A stretch of 64,000 nt of DNA. It comes from DAOUBP01 sp964474695 (lineage in GTDB: Bacteria; Chloroflexota; Anaerolineae; CG2-30-64-16). A program made the position numbers and the translations under genes. The notes under the pieces are model-generated. The model was not told where the DNA came from and made no database searches. It saw only the letters and a program-made list of their open reading frames with translations. Positions 58,550 to 64,000 of the stretch are shown here, one piece after another; within the stretch, counting starts at the first letter, position 1; the number at the start of each line of letters is the position of its first letter. The stretch spans positions 1 to 64,000 of the forward strand of contig CAYYTK010000007.1 of the NCBI GenBank assembly GCA_964474695.1, written 5' to 3'.

Positions 58550-59665
58550 TCACGCGTGTTGCTGGATGAAGCTTCTGAGTTCGGCTTCAAAGCGCTCCGT
58601 GCAAAAGCGTTCGGCGTTAGCCCGGCACGCGGCCGGGTCATAGGCGGCGGGTGCAAAGCGCGCCAGGACGGCCTTCAGCGACGCGACCGATTGCTCAGCG
58701 AAGAATTCGCCGGTGCGACCGGGGCGAACGGTGTCCAGCGCGCCGCCGCCCTGGAATGCAATGACCGGCCGGCCCGCGGCCTGGGACTCCAGGGGGGCGA
58801 TGCCGAAATCTTCCAGCCCCGGGAAAATGAAAGCGCGCGCCCCGGCGTAGAGCTGCGCCAAATCAGTCCATGGGACCCGCCCCAGGAACGTCACCGTCGG
58901 CCCGGCCATCCTCTCCAGGGCGGGGCGATCCCGGCCATCGCCGTAGACCAGCAGCTTCTGCCCCAGCTCTGAGCAGGCCTGCACGGCCAGATCGGTCCGC
59001 TTATACGGGATCAGCCGGCCGCCGGCCAGGAAATAGTCGCCGGTCGGCTCGGTGCTGGGCCGGAAGCGGGCAACGTCCACCGGTGGGTAGATGATGGTGC
59101 TTTCCCGCTTGTAGTAGCGCCGAATCCGCTCCTGGATCTCAGTCGAGATAGCGATGAAATGGTGCACGCGCTGCGCGGCGGCGTAGTCCCAACGCCGCAA
59201 GAGCGCAATGACCGGCTTCAGGATCATGTCCAGCGCTGTGCTGAGCGACTCACGCTGCCGGTAGCCCTCATATTGCCACAAAAAGCGCGTGGGCGCCAAA
59301 CAGTAGCAGATGTGCGTCGCGCCGGGGGGCACGGGAACGCCGTGGCAGAAGCCGCTTTTGTTGCTGAGGATCAGGTCATAGCCGCGCAGATCGAGCCGGC
59401 TGAATGCCAGCGGGTAGACTGGCATGTAGGCCTGATGGTGCATTGTGACGCCGGGCAGGCGCTGCATGAAGGTGGTGCGGATATCCCAGGCCCGGTACTC
59501 CGGCGGCATTCTGGCGGGCGCGTACATGCTGGTGAAGACTGGTGCGCCAGGGAACATGCGCACCAGTGTTTCGAGCACGTTTTCCGCCCCCCCCACCTGG
59601 TTGAGCCAGTCGTGGATCAGGGCGATAGAGGGTGTGCGCTGCGGGTTGCGTGGTGCGTCCGTCAT
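58550..59665 (-). CDS. GT4 family glycosyltransferase (mannosyltransferase-like)
   Basis: This 371-aa GT-B enzyme shows ALIHDWLNQVGGAENVLETL at the N-terminus, LSNKSGFCHGVPVPPGATHICYCLAPTRFLW, and FIFPGLEDFGIAPLESQAAGRPVI with the E-x7-E-like pattern. It resembles WbaZ-type mannosyltransferases. Its start is 6 bp after the stop of the zinc-ribbon gene, with no clear ribosome site, so the two are coupled. Confidence 0.87.
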   Translation of the reverse strand: MTDAPRNPQRTPSIALIHDWLNQVGGAENVLETLVRMFPGAPVFTSMYAPARMPPEYRAWDIRTTFMQRLPGVTMHHQAYMPVYPLAFSRLDLRGYDLILSNKSGFCHGVPVPPGATHICYCLAPTRFLWQYEGYRQRESLSTALDMILKPVIALLRRWDYAAAQRVHHFIAISTEIQERIRRYYKRESTIIYPPVDVARFRPSTEPTGDYFLAGGRLIPYKRTDLAVQACSELGQKLLVYGDGRDRPALERMAGPTVTFLGRVPWTDLAQLYAGARAFIFPGLEDFGIAPLESQAAGRPVIAFQGGGALDTVRPGRTGEFFAEQSVASLKAVLARFAPAAYDPAACRANAERFCTERFEAELRSFIQQHA

Positions 59666-59671
59666 GGTGTG

Positions 59672-59884
59672 CTAAACACGCCGCTGGCCTGGGCCTGCTT
59701 CTTCGCCGGGCGCGAAGCGGAGCGCCGCGCGCAACCGTTCGGGCGCTACCTTGTTGGCCTTGCCGCAGTGGGGGCAGGGTACTAGAGCGTGTTTCTTACC
59801 GGCAGCCTCGGCGAGAAAGCTCTGGATTTCTTCGCCCGTGGGCGTGAAGCGGCGCCGGCACTTTTCACAAGTAATCGCGATCAT
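59672..59884 (-). CDS. Small zinc-ribbon protein
   Basis: This 70-aa protein has two CxxC pairs (CEKC near 7 and CPHC near 37), enough for one zinc ribbon, and a basic C-terminus. ggagg precedes the ATG. It is the first gene of a two-gene unit with the glycosyltransferase. Such MJ0042-type ribbons may bind nucleic acid or protein; function is unknown. Confidence 0.7.
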   Translation of the reverse strand: MIAITCEKCRRRFTPTGEEIQSFLAEAAGKKHALVPCPHCGKANKVAPERLRAALRFAPGEEAGPGQRRV

Positions 59885-59984
59885 GGGTACCTCCGCCTGC
59901 TATTGTACCGCAGCGGAGGGTCAGTTGACAAGGCGCGTGCGGGTGTGATGTAATGGCGCTACTCAGATCACATTTGAGGTGCTC

Positions 59985-61004
59985 ATGCCCGCTCCCGTCC
60001 GTATCGCCATTATCGGCACCGGTTTGATCGTGACCGGCAAACACTGGCCTGCGTTGCTCAGCCTGACGCGCGAATTTCGTGTGATTGCGTTGGCCAATCG
60101 AACACCGGCGAAGGCTGAAGCGTTAGCCGACAGAATAGAGGCGGCTGTGCGCGATCGTCCAGTGGTCTACACGGACTATCGTGAAATGCTGGCGCGGGAG
60201 GAGCTGGACGCTGTCTCCCTGGCGCTGCCGACCTATCTGAATCCTGAGATCGCTGAGGCTGCGCTGGCCGCCGGCAAACACGTGATCGCGGAGAAACCGA
60301 TCGCTGCTAATCTGACGGATGCGGCGCGCATGGCGCCCTGGGCCCAGCATTATGGCCGAACGTTGATGATCGCCGAGAATTATCGCTATATGGCCAGTTT
60401 CCGCCGCGCGGCAGAGCTTATCTCGGGTGGCGTTATTGGCGTGCCGCAAGTTGCGCGTTGGTCGCTCTATCCCTACATGGGGCCGGCAAGCCCTTATTAC
60501 CATACCGCCTGGCGGCAGCAGCCTGACCATCCCGGCGGCTACATCAGCGACGGCGGCGTGCACCAGATGGCAGTGCTGCGTATGTTGTTAGGTGAAGTCG
60601 AGACCGCCGCCGCCCATGTGGCTGCCTTGCGATCTGACCTGCCGCCCGCCGACACTCTCAGCGCGTCGCTGCGATTCGCTTCCGGTGCGGTGGGCAGCTA
60701 TAGCGTGACGTACGCGGTGCCAGGCCCCGAGACCCCGCTGCAAATCGCCGGTGCGGAGGCCGCGCTGCTGGTTACGCGGGATCGCGTGGAGCACTGGAAG
60801 CAGGGGAAGGTGATTCAGGCCTGGGCTGAGCCATCCGCAGGGGATGGCCTGGTGGCGATGTATGCGGACTTCGCCCAGGCTGTACGCACGGGATGCACGC
60901 CGCGCTCAACCGCCGCGGAGGGCTACGCCGACCTGCAGTTGATCGAGGCGATGCTGCGCGCGGCTGAGACAGGGCGGCAAGTCCGGGTGCAAGAGGTCCG
61001 TTAG
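59985..61004 (+). CDS. Gfo/Idh/MocA family oxidoreductase
   Basis: This 339-aa protein has an N-terminal Rossmann fold (RIAIIGTGLIVTGKHWPAL) and the family EKPIAANL motif (near 95), then GGYISDGGVHQMAVLRMLLG. Members oxidise or reduce sugars and inositols with NAD(P). ATG 59985 follows gaggt; a perfect TTGACA at 59924-59929 with TGTAAT 19 bp later may be its promoter. The last 4 bp overlap the stop of the convergent gene. Confidence 0.86.
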   Translation: MPAPVRIAIIGTGLIVTGKHWPALLSLTREFRVIALANRTPAKAEALADRIEAAVRDRPVVYTDYREMLAREELDAVSLALPTYLNPEIAEAALAAGKHVIAEKPIAANLTDAARMAPWAQHYGRTLMIAENYRYMASFRRAAELISGGVIGVPQVARWSLYPYMGPASPYYHTAWRQQPDHPGGYISDGGVHQMAVLRMLLGEVETAAAHVAALRSDLPPADTLSASLRFASGAVGSYSVTYAVPGPETPLQIAGAEAALLVTRDRVEHWKQGKVIQAWAEPSAGDGLVAMYADFAQAVRTGCTPRSTAAEGYADLQLIEAMLRAAETGRQVRVQEVR

Positions 61005-61639
61005 GCCGGCTTCTTTTCCGGGAAGCGTTGGGCAACGGCGAGGAACGCTTCCGTCTGGCCCAAAATGCGCCAGTCCTGGACGCTGCTGAGTTGGGAATCC
61101 TGTACGCCGGGTACGGTGCGGATCCAGCTCATCACGTAGCCGGTGAGCGCGGCAGTGCGTTCGCCCAGCAGCAGGATGATCAGGTCGGCATCCACCGAGT
61201 GGAATACCTTGACCACCCAGACGACCTGCACCTGCTCGTGCACCGGCAGGTTCAGCAAGGCTTCATACGCTTCCTGCTCAAGGCCTGGCTGCAGCTTGAC
61301 TTGCACGGTGACGGCGGCGCGCCGGTCCCAGCCAGCATTGAAGAGCGAGATATCCAGCAGTGGCTCCCCGCGCACCACGCCATCGAACGCCAATTGGGCG
61401 GACGTGCCGCGCACCCCGGGCGCCTTGCGAATCACATCAACCAGGAAATTATCGAAATGCTCCAGGTCATGCACCAGGCACACCACACGGAGGTCTGCCC
61501 GCTCTCGCAGCCAGTTGACCCACAACACCGTCAGGCATGGCTGGCGATATTCGCGCAGGTTTTCCAGCAGCTTCTCTCGCGCCAACTCGTCTTGGCCGCT
61601 GAAGATATCGATGTCGATGATGGCCAGCGTCGGTTTCAT
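61001..61639 (-). CDS. Protein with two Lrp/AsnC ligand-binding-like domains, no HTH
   Basis: This 212-aa protein starts MKPTLAIIDIDIFSG with gaggag upstream. The second half reads VTVQVKLQPGLEQEAYEALLNLP, VVWVVKVFHSVDADLIILL and GYVMSWIRTVPGVQDSQ, the RAM (Lrp effector) pattern, and the first half is a more distant repeat with HDLEHFDNFLVDVIRKAPGV. There is no DNA-binding domain. Stand-alone RAM proteins bind amino acids. Function is unknown. Confidence 0.6.
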   Translation of the reverse strand: MKPTLAIIDIDIFSGQDELAREKLLENLREYRQPCLTVLWVNWLRERADLRVVCLVHDLEHFDNFLVDVIRKAPGVRGTSAQLAFDGVVRGEPLLDISLFNAGWDRRAAVTVQVKLQPGLEQEAYEALLNLPVHEQVQVVWVVKVFHSVDADLIILLLGERTAALTGYVMSWIRTVPGVQDSQLSSVQDWRILGQTEAFLAVAQRFPEKKPA

Positions 61640-61767
61640 GTGGTGCTCCTCATCCCGTACCGATTTCGGATCGTGGAGATATATCTTAGCATGTTTTGGG
61701 CCGGAGTCCAAAGTGATGCGGATGTGTCTTGCTCGAGGATAGCGCGTCCGGCCCCTTCAGTTTCGAC

Positions 61768-61798
61768 GGACGCGCAAAGGATGTTATAATACGCGTCC
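61768..61798 (+). promoter_or_regulatory. Extended -10 promoter flanked by an inverted repeat
   Basis: TATAAT (61785-61790) preceded by TGT forms an extended -10. ggacgcg (61768-61774) and cgcgtcc (61792-61798) flank it as a perfect 7-bp inverted repeat. The coiled-coil gene begins 102 bp later; the leader contains no other ORF. Confidence 0.6.
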
Positions 61799-61891
61799 GA
61801 TGTTTTTCTGGCAACGAAACACGTCATCGATTGGAGCGAATAATCGGGAGGCCGGTAGTCCTTCCTGGCACCTTTAGGCAAACGGAGGCTC

Positions 61892-63082
61892 ATGGACCTG
61901 ACACAGCTAAGTCAGATGGTCGCCTGGCTGGATGAAGAGCATCGTCGCGACCGCGAGGAGATCGCGAAGCTCGATCAGCGGCTGCAGAGCATGGCTGTCG
62001 AGCGCCAAGAGCAGGCGCGCCGTATCCAAGACCTGGAAGGCCGGCTCGCCAGCACGCATGCGCAACTGACTCGTTTCGTGCAGATCGAGCAGGCGTTACA
62101 GCAGCTCAAGAACGAAGTGGTCGTCCTGCTGGACAAACAGACCGAGTCGCGGCTACACGCTGAACGAGAAACGGAGCGCGCTCGCCTCAGTGATCGCGAG
62201 GCGACCAATCGGGGCATCGCTGAGGTTCGCAAGGATCTGCAGCGGCTGGCTCGCATCGAAGAAGAGCTGGTCACGCGTCAGGCCGAGGATCAGCGTCTGG
62301 GCGAGATGGTGTTGGCGCTGCGCCAATCGGTTAACAACGTTGGGAAGGATCTGGACGAACGCACCCGCAGCCTGCCCTACGTGATCGAGCAGCGCGCCCA
62401 GGATAACAAGCGTATCGCCCAGATCCAGGGCGAGAATATGGAGTTGCTCAAGCGCACCGATGCAGTGACCAGCCGGATACCTCCTCTCGAGGAGCGCCTG
62501 CAGCGTCTGGAGAAAGAACTCACGCGCATTCAACCCATTCCGGATCAGTTGCGCCAGGCTCAGCAGGCCTTCATCGAATCTCAAAAGCTGGCTGACGCCG
62601 AACGCCAACGCCAAATGGGCGTTTGGGAGCAGGACTTCGTCCAACAGCGGACAGCGATTGAGAAGCAGGCTGTGAAGCAGCGGGAGTTTGAGGCTCGTTA
62701 CGAAGCGGCCGGCCGCGCGATCAAGGCCATGGAGGAGTTTCAGGCGCAGATCGTGCAGGGGCAAAAACAAACTGCTGAGCTGCAACGGCTGGCCGAGGAA
62801 CGCCAGCGCAAGGAGCTGGCCGATTGGCAAACCGAAAATGAGCAGCGCTGGAAAAAGGAAACCTTGCGCTGGGATTACGCTCTCGGCGAGCAAAACAAGG
62901 TCAATCAGAAGCTGACGGAGCAGTTTCCGCCGCTTGACAAGCAGCTTGCGCTGTTGCAGCGTGAAGTCGAAGCCCTATGGCGGCTGCAAGAAGCTGCGGG
63001 CAATCAGCAATTGGCCGGGGTTCAGAAGCTGTTGGACATCATTGGCGGGGCAGTCGACGCGCGACCCAAACGGGAAAGTTGA
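61892..63082 (+). CDS. Long coiled-coil protein of unknown function
   Basis: This 396-aa protein is rich in Glu, Gln, Arg and Leu with heptad repeats over almost all its length (for example RRDREEIAKLDQRLQ, LQRLARIEEELVTRQ, FQAQIVQGQKQTAELQRL). No signal or membrane segment is seen. ggagg precedes the ATG. selB starts 3 bp after its stop. The role is unknown; SMC-like hinges and ATPase motifs are absent. Confidence 0.75.
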   Translation: MDLTQLSQMVAWLDEEHRRDREEIAKLDQRLQSMAVERQEQARRIQDLEGRLASTHAQLTRFVQIEQALQQLKNEVVVLLDKQTESRLHAERETERARLSDREATNRGIAEVRKDLQRLARIEEELVTRQAEDQRLGEMVLALRQSVNNVGKDLDERTRSLPYVIEQRAQDNKRIAQIQGENMELLKRTDAVTSRIPPLEERLQRLEKELTRIQPIPDQLRQAQQAFIESQKLADAERQRQMGVWEQDFVQQRTAIEKQAVKQREFEARYEAAGRAIKAMEEFQAQIVQGQKQTAELQRLAEERQRKELADWQTENEQRWKKETLRWDYALGEQNKVNQKLTEQFPPLDKQLALLQREVEALWRLQEAAGNQQLAGVQKLLDIIGGAVDARPKRES

Positions 63083-63085
63083 GCC

Positions 63086-64000
63086 ATGCGGGTCATCGGC
63101 ACCGCCGGCCACGTCGATCATGGCAAGTCAACCCTGGTGCACGCCCTAACCGGCATTGATCCCGATCGGCTGCGCGAAGAGAAAGAGCGGCAGATGACCA
63201 TCGATCTGGGCTTTGCCTGGCTGAGGCTGCCGCCAGCAAGGGGGGCGGAGATTGCAGATGCACCCACCCAGGGGTCAACGAGCGCGAGCGGGGCGCAGGA
63301 GGCCGGTTGGGCCACCGATTGGGTCGGGGTGATCGATGTGCCGGGGCATATCGACTTTATCAAGAACATGCTCGCCGGTGTGGGCGGAATCGATGCGGCG
63401 TTGTTTGTGGTGGCGGCCGATGAAGGCGTGATGCCTCAGACGCGCGAACATCTTGCCATTCTGGATCTGTTGGAAGTCCCTGCTGGCGTCGTGGCGCTGA
63501 CGAAGGTCGATGTCATCGTCGAAGATGGGTGGATTGAGCTGGTGGAAGCCGACCTGCGGGAGGTGCTGGCCGATACCTGTCTGGCCGATGCGCCGATCGT
63601 ACCGGTGTCTGCTCGCACCGGCAGGGGATTGGTCGAACTGAGGCAGTCGCTGGCTGATGTGCTGGATACAGTACCCCAGCGGCGTGATGTGGGCCAGCCG
63701 CGGCTGCCTGTTGACCGGGTTTTCAGTGTGGCCGGCTTTGGCACTGTCGTCACCGGCACATTGAACGACGGCCAGTTTCGAGTCGGGGACGAAGTTGAGC
63801 TGGTCCCCGGCGGCCTTAAGGCCCGCATCCGCGGCCTGCAGACCCACAAACGCGCGGTCGAGATCGGGCTGCCCGGCAGCCGCCTGGCCATCAACCTCAC
63901 CGGCGTGCACCCCGATGATCTACGCCGCGGCATGGTGGTGGCGCGACCTGCCTCTCTGCAGCCGACCACCCTCGTTGACGTGCGCTTGCGACTGGTGAAG
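63086..64000 (+). CDS. selB: Selenocysteine-specific elongation factor SelB (partial, runs off the window)
   Basis: The 305 residues present are the GTPase part of SelB, which delivers Sec-tRNA to UGA codons. Visible are G1 GHVDHGKST, switch I RLREEKERQMTIDLGFAWL (a SelB hallmark), G3 DVPGH, G4 TKVD, and domain 2 from VDRVFSVAGFGTVVTGTL. An unusual Ala/Gly/Ser-rich stretch (about residues 52-73) lies just before G3. The SECIS-binding domains lie beyond the window. It implies selenoproteins elsewhere in the genome. Confidence 0.93.
   Translation, partial: MRVIGTAGHVDHGKSTLVHALTGIDPDRLREEKERQMTIDLGFAWLRLPPARGAEIADAPTQGSTSASGAQEAGWATDWVGVIDVPGHIDFIKNMLAGVGGIDAALFVVAADEGVMPQTREHLAILDLLEVPAGVVALTKVDVIVEDGWIELVEADLREVLADTCLADAPIVPVSARTGRGLVELRQSLADVLDTVPQRRDVGQPRLPVDRVFSVAGFGTVVTGTLNDGQFRVGDEVELVPGGLKARIRGLQTHKRAVEIGLPGSRLAINLTGVHPDDLRRGMVVARPASLQPTTLVDVRLRLVK

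Noticed and set aside
26421..64000. A selenoprotein gene with in-frame TGA, prompted by selB
   Set aside because: No gene in the window is split by a TGA at a catalytic Cys position; the NUDIX break is a frameshift, not a TGA.

Overview
The window is about 62% GC and reads as chromosomal DNA of an uncultured or little-studied member of the Chloroflexota, most likely of the Anaerolineae/Caldilineae branch. This is inferred from the style of the proteins (Pro/Thr/Ala-rich linkers in secreted proteins, LysM-Gmad2 lipoproteins, a fused GlyQS) and from the promoters; no marker-gene comparison was possible. It opens at the tail of an rRNA operon (3' end of 23S, then 5S) and closes inside selB.

Layout. 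442-3851: CorC/CNNM transporter, cdd, recO, a small membrane ORF that may be a decayed peptidase, and a MazG-like gene. 3992-11093: an attenuated leader with glyQS, then a serine/threonine dehydratase overlapping sbcC. 11097-12453: an SOS-type promoter driving a radical-SAM DNA-repair-type gene. 12616-17848: metallophosphatase, nitrilase-family amidase, esterase, LysM lipoprotein, PfkB kinase and class IV aminotransferase. 18002-21526: rpsO-pnp with elaborate leader hairpins, then lepB. 21560-26045: an AI-2E-family permease fused to a HAD phosphatase, then an amino-acid ABC permease and a binding protein with two almost identical domains. 26294-30943: a tungsten-type aldehyde:ferredoxin oxidoreductase (AOR) locus with MoaD/ThiS and radical-SAM genes, interrupted by a toxin-antitoxin-like pair. 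30962-43129: secreted and envelope genes, rimO, a RodZ-like protein, an intact IS element, amidase, spermidine-synthase-like protein, TVP38, ComEA and slipin. 43278-48870: a glycan cluster. 49077-53814: two tandem MurR/RpiR regulators, a membrane glycosyltransferase, a Crp/Fnr regulator and a ferredoxin. 53915-57777: NUDIX remnant, glutamine synthetase, dnaA and a candidate oriC. 57822-64000: Wzz-like protein, glycosyltransferase, zinc ribbon, Gfo/Idh oxidoreductase, coiled-coil protein and selB.

Three themes stand out. First, dispersed palindromic repeats lie both between genes and in frame inside genes (sbcC, the radical-SAM gene, glyQS, comEA), recalling the Rickettsia palindromic elements. 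Second, several genes have a TATAAT box 6-7 nt before the start codon and no Shine-Dalgarno, which implies leaderless transcripts. Third, regulatory RNA and operator architecture is readable directly: a CGAAC-N4-GTTCG LexA-type box inside a consensus promoter, an attenuator before glyQS, a 16-bp perfect hairpin before pnp, and a palindrome over the -10 box of the RpiR pair. No CRISPR array, prophage or tRNA gene was recognised.
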